A DNA stretch of 64,000 nt from JACMLD01 sp038207265. Lineage in GTDB: Bacteria > Bacteroidota > Bacteroidia > Chitinophagales > Chitinophagaceae. The position numbers were made by a program, and so were the translations under genes. This document shows positions 45,186 through 53,498 of this stretch, one piece after another. Below the pieces are notes generated by a model. It had not been told where the DNA came from. It saw nothing but the letters and a program-made list of their open reading frames with translations, and made no database searches. The stretch lies in assembly GCA_038207265.1 (NCBI GenBank), contig JBBQZZ010000003.1, positions 124,001-188,000 of the forward strand, given 5' to 3'. Positions within the stretch are counted from its first letter, which is position 1. Each line of letters begins with the position of its first letter.

Positions 45186-48100
45186 TTAAAAGTTATACTT
45201 GATTCCAACCTGCCCCTGCCAGCGTGAATTGATAGGATCAAGTGTATAATAATGCCCGTCAATACCAGTCGGTTTTACAAAATTGAAGGTTGGCTGGTAA
45301 CCAGATGCAGGCGATCCAGTTGCTTTACCGTTGGCGTCTGCTACAAACTTGAGGAAGTTAACCGTGTAGTTATTAAGATTGGTAACAAAATTTACATGAC
45401 CCCATGCGTTGTTAATCAGGTTAAGAACATTCAACACATCAAAGCTGATTTGCAAAGAGTGTTGTTTATTGGTTTTGCTCAACTTAAACTCATGCATCAA
45501 CTTCATATCTACATCATGAACCCATGGAGTACGAAGGCCATTTCGCTCGGCATACTGTCCTCTTCTTGTTTTCAGGTACTTATCATTTTCGATGAAAGTA
45601 TTTAAATCATTCCACTGTTGTGCTGCAGTGTAAGAGCCATTGTCTTTCAGGTTGATATCAGATTGAGACCTGGGAACATAAGGCAATGGAGCGTTGGATC
45701 CATTTCCAAAGGGAGCAGATTGGTAAACCAGGCTATAAGGGTTGCCCGACTGACCGCCATAAAAGAATGACAATGATGTGGCATTGGTCTGATTCCATAA
45801 AAAGGTACCCATCACCGTTGCTACAATACGATGGCGTAAATCAAAATTGGAATAAGCCAGTGAAGAGCTACTGGGTACGATGGATGGATTTACGTTATAA
45901 CTGCTTTCCCATGAGTTACGGATACCATTGGTAACGTCTTTACTGTAACCGTATGTATAGGCTGCACTCCAATTAAGGTTCAGCAGATGACTTCCAACTT
46001 TTATATTGCTGGTCACCTTGGATATTTGGGCTGTGAGATTGTAACGGTAGCCTTCTTTTGTATTTGTAAGGAAATATATATTAGAATAAGCTTTGTTATA
46101 TTTTCCCCCAACATAGACAGGCGTTTGTGTTGGGCCGGTTGAGAAATATTGTACTGAATCTTTTAAATTGATTTGCTCATACTTTACATCATAAATTGTT
46201 TTGGTATAAAGCACATCGAACGTAAGTTTATATCCTTTCCCGAATTTAAAATCAGCCGCAATACTACTTCTCCAGATGGTAGGCAGTTTAAAATTATTAT
46301 CAAAAATATCTATCTCACGTGTACTGCTTCTTGAAGCTCCGCCATATTTGGTTACCGTATCTTTCAAACCATAAGGATTGATGGCCAGTGGAACAGTAGT
46401 ACTGGCTCCGATTCCGTTCCAATCTATATTTCCATAAGTTCCGCCATTAAGCGTGTATGCATAGCCGTACCATGCAAAAGGAACACGTCCGGTGAAAATA
46501 CCTGTACCACCACGAATAACAATAGATTGATTTCCTTTAACATCGAAATTAAATCCAAGCCTCGGTGAAAAAGCAACACTGGCTGGTAATTTACCAGTAA
46601 GCTGGTTAAAAGGAGTATTTGTATACGTTGGATTTGGCGATTGGTAAGTTGGGTTGGTTGTGTTGATTGCCGGATCAAGGTATGGTTGTGAACCGGCATG
46701 AGAATAATCCAGTCTTAATCCGGGAGACAATTTGAACCTTTTGCTTATGGATATTTCATCCTGAACATACGCACTTAATAAAGCAATTGAAAAAGGGTTG
46801 GGTGGTGTATTATACAAAACATTACGATCATTGGGAATTTTGGCATCCGTAGTAAACGCTCCACGAACACGTGAAGGGTTATCAGCTAAAAAGCTGTTGA
46901 GTCCTCTTGAATACTCCCACCGCCCGTTCCATGAATTAATAAACCCATAAGTCAAATCATAAAATTCATTGTGAGTACCAAAAGTGAATTTGTGTGCGCC
47001 TTTAATTAAAGTCACATTGTCGCTGATTTCAATTGTCTTTTGTTTCAGGTTGTATATAGAAGCTTCTCTCCAGGTTCCCAGTGTAATTCTTCCATTATCA
47101 ATATCAATATAAGGAGCCAATGCTCCAGGAAAGTCGCGGTATTCATGAACATTGATATAACTGATATTAAACAGGTTGCTTAAAGAGCTGCTGAACTTTG
47201 TTTTCAATTCCGCAGTAAGGTTTACATTCCTGGTATGCTGTGTAAAATCAGTCGAACCAAACTGGAAATTAGTGGATGACCTTTCCAGGTTATTACCACT
47301 GCCATTTGTATAAATACCACGAATGGTAATTGTGTTCTTGCTATTCAGATTAAAATCAAGGCGGCCAAAGAATTTATCGCTGTTGGTAAAAATCTTATAG
47401 GCACCCAGGTAACTTCCAGGATCATATCCATATTTCGATTGTAACCTGCTGGCAATTTGCAGACCTTCGGCGGCGGTCATAGCAGCGCCCGGATCTCCTA
47501 CATTATAAAAAGTGGGCTCCTGGCGGCGGGTCTGTTCGTAATTGAAAATAAAGAATGCTTTATTCCTGATAATGGGCCCGGCAATAGTAGCTCCAAACTG
47601 GTAATCATGAAAATCGGAACCAATCTTTGTTTTTAATCCATCTACACTTTTTCCGACCAAGGACTGATTGCGGCCATACCCATATACTGAACCGTGAAAA
47701 TCATTGGTACCACTCTTTGTAACAGCATTTACACTACCACCTGTAAAATTGCCCAGTTTAACATCGTATGGTGCCAGTTGAACCTGTACTTCCTGAATTA
47801 CATCTAAACTGTAAGGATTGGTGCGCGTGCCCGACCCGGCTGCTCCGGCTTGTCCACCTCCACTGGTTCCGCCAGCAGAGTTACTGAAACCAAAAGCATC
47901 ATTGTTGATCGCGCCATCTATAGTGAGATTATTGTACCGGAAATTAGTTCCTGCAAAAGAATTGTTGTTTGATTGAGGGGTAAGACGTGTAAAATCAGAA
48001 AGGCTCCTTCCAATAGATGGCAAAGTTGTTAACTGCACCCTGCCTACTGCCAGACCGGAGCCCTGTCCTTTTCTGCCTCCTGTTACTACTACTTCTTTGA

Positions 48101-48449
48101 GACTCTTATCGTCTGGTTTTAAAGCAACATTTGCTTCTGGATTATTTCCTAAACTAAGATTTATATTTTCAATCGTTTCTGTCTTCAAACCTGTAAAAGA
48201 AATAGTAATCGTATAAGGTCCGCCTGGCTTTAAATTGGGAATAACAAAAATTCCTTTACTGTTTGTTTGTCCCCCGGTGGAATAACCTGTGGGTTCATGT
48301 TTTATCAGAATCGAAGCTCCTGCTATTGTTACGCCTTTCGAATCAGAAACCACACCACTGAGGGTAGCAGTTGTTTCCTGTGCTATTAAAAAGTTCAAGG
48401 ATAATAGTGCGGCCAGGGTTAAGATGGATCGTTGCATTAAAATGTTCAT
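45186..48449 (-). CDS. Oar-like TonB-dependent outer-membrane receptor
   Basis: About 1087 residues from the ATG at 48449 (48437 is an alternative; the frame is open from 48479). Order: signal peptide ('LAALLSLNFLIAQ'), a carboxypeptidase-regulatory-like domain (about 25-110, 'ATLSGVVSDSKGVTIAGASILI'), a plug domain ('VGRVQLTTLPSIGRSLSDFTRLTPQSNN', 'GTNDFHGSVYGYGRN') and a long barrel ending 'GQVGIKYNF'. This is the Oar/OmpA-related TonB receptor type and lacks a SusD partner. The substrate is unknown. It is a single-gene unit with its own terminator. Confidence 0.93.
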   Translation of the reverse strand: MNILMQRSILTLAALLSLNFLIAQETTATLSGVVSDSKGVTIAGASILIKHEPTGYSTGGQTNSKGIFVIPNLKPGGPYTITISFTGLKTETIENINLSLGNNPEANVALKPDDKSLKEVVVTGGRKGQGSGLAVGRVQLTTLPSIGRSLSDFTRLTPQSNNNSFAGTNFRYNNLTIDGAINNDAFGFSNSAGGTSGGGQAGAAGSGTRTNPYSLDVIQEVQVQLAPYDVKLGNFTGGSVNAVTKSGTNDFHGSVYGYGRNQSLVGKSVDGLKTKIGSDFHDYQFGATIAGPIIRNKAFFIFNYEQTRRQEPTFYNVGDPGAAMTAAEGLQIASRLQSKYGYDPGSYLGAYKIFTNSDKFFGRLDFNLNSKNTITIRGIYTNGSGNNLERSSTNFQFGSTDFTQHTRNVNLTAELKTKFSSSLSNLFNISYINVHEYRDFPGALAPYIDIDNGRITLGTWREASIYNLKQKTIEISDNVTLIKGAHKFTFGTHNEFYDLTYGFINSWNGRWEYSRGLNSFLADNPSRVRGAFTTDAKIPNDRNVLYNTPPNPFSIALLSAYVQDEISISKRFKLSPGLRLDYSHAGSQPYLDPAINTTNPTYQSPNPTYTNTPFNQLTGKLPASVAFSPRLGFNFDVKGNQSIVIRGGTGIFTGRVPFAWYGYAYTLNGGTYGNIDWNGIGASTTVPLAINPYGLKDTVTKYGGASRSSTREIDIFDNNFKLPTIWRSSIAADFKFGKGYKLTFDVLYTKTIYDVKYEQINLKDSVQYFSTGPTQTPVYVGGKYNKAYSNIYFLTNTKEGYRYNLTAQISKVTSNIKVGSHLLNLNWSAAYTYGYSKDVTNGIRNSWESSYNVNPSIVPSSSSLAYSNFDLRHRIVATVMGTFLWNQTNATSLSFFYGGQSGNPYSLVYQSAPFGNGSNAPLPYVPRSQSDINLKDNGSYTAAQQWNDLNTFIENDKYLKTRRGQYAERNGLRTPWVHDVDMKLMHEFKLSKTNKQHSLQISFDVLNVLNLINNAWGHVNFVTNLNNYTVNFLKFVADANGKATGSPASGYQPTFNFVKPTGIDGHYYTLDPINSRWQGQVGIKYNF

Positions 48450-48595
48450 GCTTGTTAAAATTTTTGCAAACCTAGTCACGGTATGTTATCGCGTCGTTAA
48501 TCCAGTATTAACCAATTGTAACGCCAATGTTATCGCAATATTAAGAGCAGTAGTTTTAAAGCCTTCGTAGCCCAATAAAAAGTCCTTTCAATCCT

Positions 48596-48603
48596 TATCT
48601 TTG
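48596..48603 (+). promoter_or_regulatory. Candidate -7 element of asnS
   Basis: TATCTTTG matches the Bacteroidota -7 consensus TAnnTTTG exactly and lies 19 bp before the asnS ATG. No clear -33 TTG is present at the usual distance. Confidence 0.55.
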
Positions 48604-48622
48604 CCGCTCTAAAATCAGGGCT

Positions 48623-50065
48623 ATGTTTAACAAGCGCATAAAAGTAAAAGACCTGCTGGCCAGCAATACTGTTGGCCATGAAGTAACAGTGATGGGTTGG
48701 GTTCGCAACTTTCGCAATAACCAGTTTATCGCACTAAATGATGGCAGTACCAACAATAATATACAAGTGGTAGCGGAACTGGGCAGGTTTAATGACGACT
48801 TATTAAAAAGAATAACAACCGGCGCGTCATTAAAAGTGACGGGTTTATTAATGGCATCCTTGGGAAGGGGACAGAAGTTTGATCTGAAAGCCGAAACGAT
48901 AGAAATACTGGGAGACTGTGATGCTGACACTTATCCATTGCAATTGAAAAATCGCCCAAGCCTGGAATACTTAAGGGAAAAAGCTCATATGCGCTTTCGC
49001 ACCAATACTTTTGGATCGGTTTTTCGTATTCGTCATGCACTGGCATTTGCCGTACATCAATTCTTTAATGAAAAAGGATTCGTGTATATGCATACTCCTA
49101 TTGTAACAGCCAGTGATGCAGAAGGTGCAGGTGAAATGTTTAAAGTAACAACACTTCCATTTGATAAAACGCCACGGAATGAGGATGGTTCCGTAAATTT
49201 TAAAGAAGATTTTTTTGGACGAGCAACCAATCTTACCGTCAGCGGACAACTGGAGGGAGAATTAGCGGCTATGGCTTTCAGTGAGATTTATACATTCGGT
49301 CCCACTTTCCGCGCAGAAAATTCTAATACCGCCAGGCATCTTGCTGAATTCTGGATGATAGAACCGGAAATGGCATTCTGCGATCTTGAAGACAATATGA
49401 ACCTGGCAGAAGAATTTATTAAGTATATCATCCGGTTTGCTATGAAACATAACCGCGAGGACCTGGAATTTCTTGCGCAACGACTGGCAGAAGAGGAAAA
49501 GGCGTTGCCGCTGGATAAACGAAGTGAAATGGGGTTGATTGAAAAGTTAGGGTTTGTGGTGAATAATAATTTTGAACGCATCACTTATACAGAAGCAATT
49601 GAAATATTAAGAGAAAGCAATCACAATAAGAAAAAGAAATTTCAGTATTTGATTGATAAATGGGGCGTGGATCTGCAAAGTGAACATGAACGTTACCTGG
49701 TGGAAAAACATTTTAAGAAGCCTGTTATTTTAAGCAATTATCCAAAAGAGATCAAAGCATTTTACATGCGGCAGAATGATGATGGCAAAACTGTAGCGGC
49801 TATGGACATTCTCGCACCAGGCATTGGAGAAATTGTAGGTGGTTCACAAAGAGAGGAAAGACTAGATAAACTGGAAACAAGAATGAATGAAATGCATATT
49901 CCAACAGAAGATTTATGGTGGTATCTGGACACGCGTCGCTTCGGCGCTGTTCCTCATGCGGGGTTTGGTCTCGGCTTTGAACGAATGGTTTTATTTGTTA
50001 CCGGAATGACCAATATCAGGGATGTAATTGCATTTCCGAGAACGCCAAAGAATGCGGAGTTTTAA
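48623..50065 (+). CDS. asnS: Asparaginyl-tRNA synthetase
   Basis: This 480-residue class IIb synthetase has an OB-fold anticodon-binding domain ('VTVMGWVRNFRNNQFIALNDGS') and motif 2 with 'IYTFGPTFRAENSNTARHLAEFWMIEPEMAF', the AsnRS-type signature. Motif 3 is 'GFGLGFERMVLFVTGMTNIRDVIAFPRTP'. It charges tRNA-Asn with asparagine. An insertion of about 40 residues around 275-330 is common in bacterial AsnRS. It is flanked by a -7 box and a strong terminator, indicating a monocistronic unit. Confidence 0.96.
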   Translation: MFNKRIKVKDLLASNTVGHEVTVMGWVRNFRNNQFIALNDGSTNNNIQVVAELGRFNDDLLKRITTGASLKVTGLLMASLGRGQKFDLKAETIEILGDCDADTYPLQLKNRPSLEYLREKAHMRFRTNTFGSVFRIRHALAFAVHQFFNEKGFVYMHTPIVTASDAEGAGEMFKVTTLPFDKTPRNEDGSVNFKEDFFGRATNLTVSGQLEGELAAMAFSEIYTFGPTFRAENSNTARHLAEFWMIEPEMAFCDLEDNMNLAEEFIKYIIRFAMKHNREDLEFLAQRLAEEEKALPLDKRSEMGLIEKLGFVVNNNFERITYTEAIEILRESNHNKKKKFQYLIDKWGVDLQSEHERYLVEKHFKKPVILSNYPKEIKAFYMRQNDDGKTVAAMDILAPGIGEIVGGSQREERLDKLETRMNEMHIPTEDLWWYLDTRRFGAVPHAGFGLGFERMVLFVTGMTNIRDVIAFPRTPKNAEF

Positions 50066-50089
50066 TAAACAGGGATTGAATAACTTTTT

Positions 50090-50117
50090 AAAAGGTCGCT
50101 ATAATGCGACCTTTTTG
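50090..50117 (+). terminator. Rho-independent terminator after asnS
   Basis: AAAGGTCGC (50091-50099) pairs with GCGACCTTT (50106-50114) across a 6-nt loop, followed by T residues, 26 bp after the asnS stop. Confidence 0.9.
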
Positions 50118-50184
50118 TTTATGGAAACTGTATGACTAAGCATCCAATTGATATATATTTTTCTTAAGTAAAATCACAATTTTT

Positions 50185-50736
50185 ATGGCTGAAATAAATA
50201 CCAGTTCCGGTAACAACCGGTATAAAGATCGGCTGCGCCGCTGGAAAAAATTAACAACCAAAGTAGATCTCACGCCAATGGTAGATCTGGGATTTTTACT
50301 AATTACATTTTTTGTCTTTACTATTTCTATGAGCAAACCAACGTCAATGAAATTATATTTACCTGCGGGAAAAGATAAAAATACGCCGACTGGAAATAGC
50401 ACAGCACTCACTATTATACCTATTTCCAACAACAAAGTATTTTATTACCATGGAGATTTAGAAAAAGCTATCAAATCGGGTTTATCCGGAACAACAGATC
50501 TTTCTGTTGCAAACGGCATTGGAAATATAATCAGGCAAAAACAATTTTCGCTCGACCATTCGGAAAAGTTTACAAGAAAAGATCTGATGCTTATAATAAA
50601 ACCTTCCGCAGATTGCAGTTATAAAGATATTGTTGCAGCATTAGATGAAGTACTGATTAACAATCTTAAACATTATGCGCTGGTTGATCTTGATACTGAA
50701 GAAAAGCAGTGGATGCAAAAACAAACGGTAAAATGA
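50185..50736 (+). CDS. ExbD/TolR-family biopolymer transport protein
   Basis: This 183-residue protein has a short basic cytoplasmic N-terminus, one membrane helix ('DLTPMVDLGFLLITFFVFTISM') containing the essential Asp of the ExbD proton channel, and a periplasmic domain ('RKDLMLIIKPSADCSYKDIVAALDEVLINN'). With ExbB-type partners it energises TonB or other envelope processes. No exbB or tonB gene is adjacent here. It converges on the DUF3089 gene with 3 bp between stops. Confidence 0.9.
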   Translation: MAEINTSSGNNRYKDRLRRWKKLTTKVDLTPMVDLGFLLITFFVFTISMSKPTSMKLYLPAGKDKNTPTGNSTALTIIPISNNKVFYYHGDLEKAIKSGLSGTTDLSVANGIGNIIRQKQFSLDHSEKFTRKDLMLIIKPSADCSYKDIVAALDEVLINNLKHYALVDLDTEEKQWMQKQTVK

Positions 50737-50739
50737 AAT

Positions 50740-51768
50740 TTACTGTTTCCAATACAATCGCACACGTCGTCTCACGTCTTCTCGTATGTTAAGATAGAAA
50801 ATATTGATGTCGCCAACATGAAAGTTTTTTCGTTTTACCAGGAAGCTGCCAGGTACATGTATTTTATCTATCCACAATATTCCATTATGGATTTGCGCAC
50901 CGGCAACATTGTATTTAATCTTATTAAAATTAAAAAGAACAGAACCTTTATTGTTTTTATTGGAAACTATCTCCTGAGTTGTTGTCCAGGTAATAGGGTT
51001 AGTAATTAAACTGGTTGACTTTTCTTTTTGAACAAAATCAGGAACATACTCTTTTTTAAAAGTTCGCCATCCACAAATACAACCAGTTTGTAATGAGTCG
51101 TGGCAGACCTGCAATGTCTGAAAATAATCTTCGGGAATGTACATACCTATTACATATGCCACTACCAATCTTCTCTTTAATTCACCCTTTTCAAAAAATT
51201 CTTTCAGTAATCTTTGTGCATGCGTGCTTCCCTGGCTATGTGAAGCAATAATGATAGGCCTGCCTTTATTATAATGATCGAGATAATATTGAAAAGAAGT
51301 TTTGATGTCTGAATACGCCAAGTCAAATGCAGCCAAAGCTGCGGCAGTATCTGATGTATAATAGGATCGTACATGCGCCTGGCGGTAACGGGGCGCAAAC
51401 AACCTGAATTCGTTGAATGCGCTTGCCTGGAAAAGTATAGTAGAGTAATCCGTTTTTGCATTAATGAATGAGTCATTGATGCCCGCATTCCATCTCTCAT
51501 CCGTTTTATCCGTAAGCGTTGTTGGATGAAGAAAGAATACATCTACGCTGGAATCCAGTACATAAGAGTTAAGCAGGGGAGCAGGCACACTGTCTGCCGG
51601 GTCTTTTTTCCATGGATGTGATGCCCAGTAAAACAGATTTGAATAATCGGGTATTGAATCTGTGTTGCGAACCTGGGATGTTTGTATATAACTACTGTAC
51701 CTGGGAGTACATCCAATAATAAAAAACAAAACAATTGACGTAAGATGCCTACATTTTAATAGTTGCAT
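50740..51768 (-). CDS. DUF3089 family alpha/beta-hydrolase-like lipoprotein
   Basis: I chose the ATG at 51768 (the frame is open from 51795) because it gives a lipoprotein signal 'SIVLFFIIGC' and 342 residues. The body matches DUF3089: 'VDVFFLHPTTLTDKTDERWNAGIND', 'FAPRYRQAHVRSYYT', the nucleophile elbow 'PIIIASHSQGSTHAQRLLKEFFE' with its Ser, and 'IGMYIPEDYF'. Probably a cell-envelope esterase or lipase; the substrate is unknown. Confidence 0.88.
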   Translation of the reverse strand: MQLLKCRHLTSIVLFFIIGCTPRYSSYIQTSQVRNTDSIPDYSNLFYWASHPWKKDPADSVPAPLLNSYVLDSSVDVFFLHPTTLTDKTDERWNAGINDSFINAKTDYSTILFQASAFNEFRLFAPRYRQAHVRSYYTSDTAAALAAFDLAYSDIKTSFQYYLDHYNKGRPIIIASHSQGSTHAQRLLKEFFEKGELKRRLVVAYVIGMYIPEDYFQTLQVCHDSLQTGCICGWRTFKKEYVPDFVQKEKSTSLITNPITWTTTQEIVSNKNNKGSVLFNFNKIKYNVAGAQIHNGILWIDKIHVPGSFLVKRKNFHVGDINIFYLNIREDVRRRVRLYWKQ

Positions 51769-51858
51769 TTTTAAAATTAACAGATATTCTTTCAACCCGG
51801 GCTTATAAAATATTTACTAAATTTACTGGCTTCCTTATCAAATCTAAATTTCTTCATT

Positions 51859-52803
51859 ATGGCAATACCAGTAGTTAACCTTGCCGACTTTCTGAGCGGT
51901 GATCCGCAATTAAAGAAAAAATTTGTCAACGATTTAGGTAAAGCTTTCGAGGAAGTTGGTTTTGTAGCTGTTACCAATCATGGCATTCCAGATGATCTGA
52001 TTGCAGATCTATATAAATATGTACAGCAGTTTTTTGCATTCCCGCTTGAAAAAAAGAAAAGATATGAAGTACCTGATCTTGCAGGCCAGAGAGGATACAC
52101 ATCATTTGGAAAAGAACATGCCAAGGGAAGCGATGCACCAGATTTGAAAGAATTTTATCAGCATGGACAGATGGTTGAGGATAACGATCTGGTTAAATCT
52201 GAATATCCTGCTAATGTAACAATAAGTGAAATTGATGCCTTTACACCCACTTTAAATAAAACTTATCGTGCATTTGAAAAATCGGGCAAAGCTTTGTTAC
52301 ATGCAATTGCTTTATATCTTACGTTAGATGAACACTTCTTTGACAGCTATATTTACAATGGAAATTCCATTTTAAGAGCCATTCATTATCCCCCTATAAC
52401 TGCTGAACCAAAATCTGCAATACGGGCAGAACAACATGAAGATATTAACTTGATTACTTTATTAGTGGGGGCTTCGGCAGGCGGATTACAAATTCTTACC
52501 AATCAAAAAGAATGGGTTGAAGCAACTTCATTACCAGATCAGATTGTTGTAAATGTGGGTGATATGTTGCAGCGACTGACTAATAACAAACTTAAATCAA
52601 CCACGCACAGGGTTGTAAACCCTCCGAGGGAACTATGGCATACTTCGCGATTTTCCATTCCCTTCTTTTTACATCCCCGGAGTGAAATGAGTCTCGCATG
52701 CCTTACCAGTACAGTAGACAACCAACATCCAAAAGCTTATCCTGATACTACAGCAGGCGAATACCTGGATGAAAGGTTGAGAGAAATTGGCCTAAAAAAA
52801 TAG
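51859..52803 (+). CDS. Isopenicillin-N-synthase-like 2-oxoglutarate/Fe(II) oxygenase
   Basis: This 314-residue double-stranded beta-helix oxygenase has an N-terminal DIOX_N region ('IPVVNLADFLSGD', 'GFVAVTNHGIPDDLI'). The iron triad is His and Asp in 'EQHEDINLITLLVGA' and His in 'KSTTHRVVNPP', with the 2OG-binding Arg in 'TSRFSIPFFLHP'. Family members hydroxylate or desaturate small molecules. No biosynthetic partner is adjacent, so the substrate is unknown. Confidence 0.92.
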   Translation: MAIPVVNLADFLSGDPQLKKKFVNDLGKAFEEVGFVAVTNHGIPDDLIADLYKYVQQFFAFPLEKKKRYEVPDLAGQRGYTSFGKEHAKGSDAPDLKEFYQHGQMVEDNDLVKSEYPANVTISEIDAFTPTLNKTYRAFEKSGKALLHAIALYLTLDEHFFDSYIYNGNSILRAIHYPPITAEPKSAIRAEQHEDINLITLLVGASAGGLQILTNQKEWVEATSLPDQIVVNVGDMLQRLTNNKLKSTTHRVVNPPRELWHTSRFSIPFFLHPRSEMSLACLTSTVDNQHPKAYPDTTAGEYLDERLREIGLKK

Positions 52804-52960
52804 TTGGATTAATAATAATGTCTTCTCCATCAAGTTATTTTGCCGCTGGTATAAATGAAATAATTAAATTCTTTTACGAAAATTCGCTTGAAAGCCAATA
52901 CCAGCAAGAGTTACCGGCAAGACCAGTTATAATATTATAAGAATTACCTTCCTTACAATG

Positions 52961-52981
52961 GTACTTTGTGTTGCATAGTAC
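52961..52981. promoter_or_regulatory. padR: Imperfect palindrome, candidate PadR operator
   Basis: A 21-bp near-palindrome with arms GTACT and AGTAC at the ends and inner TG/CA matches (7 of 10 pairs symmetric). It covers the TTG of the candidate -33 box, an ideal site for repression. The PadR-family protein encoded 127 bp downstream is the obvious candidate ligand; autoregulation is common in the family. Confidence 0.55.
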
Positions 52982-53001
52982 TGAAAATACCCTTATTTTT
53001 G
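52971..53001 (+). promoter_or_regulatory. Candidate promoter of the padR-pspC operon
   Basis: TTG at 52971-52973 and TATTTTTG at 52994-53001 are separated by 20 nt, an exact fit to the Bacteroidota -33/-7 pattern (TTG, TAnnTTTG). A transcript from here would have a leader of about 100 nt including the hairpin at 53029-53092. Confidence 0.65.
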
Positions 53002-53028
53002 TTTTGTCAAGCTGAAGATGATTAATCC

Positions 53029-53092
53029 AGCCGGTGGGTTAACGGGAGCTACGAAATAACCTTGTCCTGAATGTTTCCGTTATCCGCCGGCT
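53029..53092 (+). promoter_or_regulatory. Long leader hairpin before padR
   Basis: Positions 53029-53039 pair with 53082-53092 (11 bp including two G-U), and after a one-base bulge at 53040, positions 53041-53047 pair with 53075-53081 (7 bp). The loop is 27 nt. The stem ends 15 nt before the padR ATG and has no T run, so it is not a terminator. It may control translation or mRNA stability. Confidence 0.6.
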
Positions 53093-53107
53093 AAAATATT
53101 AAGCATT

Positions 53108-53476
53108 ATGAATATAGAGAACACTCAAAGCCAGATGCGGAAAGGGATCCTGGAATTTTGCATCTTGTCTGTTATTCGCCGGGGCGAGGCCTATCCCAGT
53201 GATATTGTAGAAGAGATGAAAGGTGCTAACCTGAATATTTTTGAAGGAACATTGTATCCCCTCCTTACCCGGTTGAAAAATGCGGATATGCTAACCTATC
53301 GTTGGGTAGAAAGCAACTCCGGCCCACCCCGTAAATATTTTTCGCTTACTGATAAGGGTAAGGCTTTTTATGACGAACTGGAAGCCACCTGGATAGAACT
53401 GGCTAATGCTGTAAATACATTGGCTAAAAAAACAGACAGCATGCCAGATACCACAAACCAAAACCCATCCTTCTAA
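53108..53476 (+). CDS. PadR-family transcriptional regulator
   Basis: This 122-residue winged-helix protein has 'ENTQSQMRKGILEFCILSVIRRGEAYPSDIVEEMKGA', 'IFEGTLYPLLTRLKNADMLTYRWVESNSGPPRKYFSLTDKGKAFYDELEATWIELANAVNTL', the PadR fold with its C-terminal dimerisation helix. PadR proteins usually repress their own operon and respond to drugs, phenolics or envelope damage. The PspC-domain gene follows after 22 bp, a pairing frequent in Bacteroidota, which suggests this regulator controls an envelope-stress system. Confidence 0.93.
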   Translation: MNIENTQSQMRKGILEFCILSVIRRGEAYPSDIVEEMKGANLNIFEGTLYPLLTRLKNADMLTYRWVESNSGPPRKYFSLTDKGKAFYDELEATWIELANAVNTLAKKTDSMPDTTNQNPSF

Positions 53477-53498
53477 CTTCAACAAAATACTTAGTACA

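Larger units (their letters stand above)
52804..53107. other. 304-bp region upstream of padR
   Basis: The first about 150 bp hold nothing I recognise. The second half carries the padR palindrome (52961-52981), a -33/-7 promoter (52971-53001) and the leader hairpin (53029-53092), each listed separately. Confidence 0.6.
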
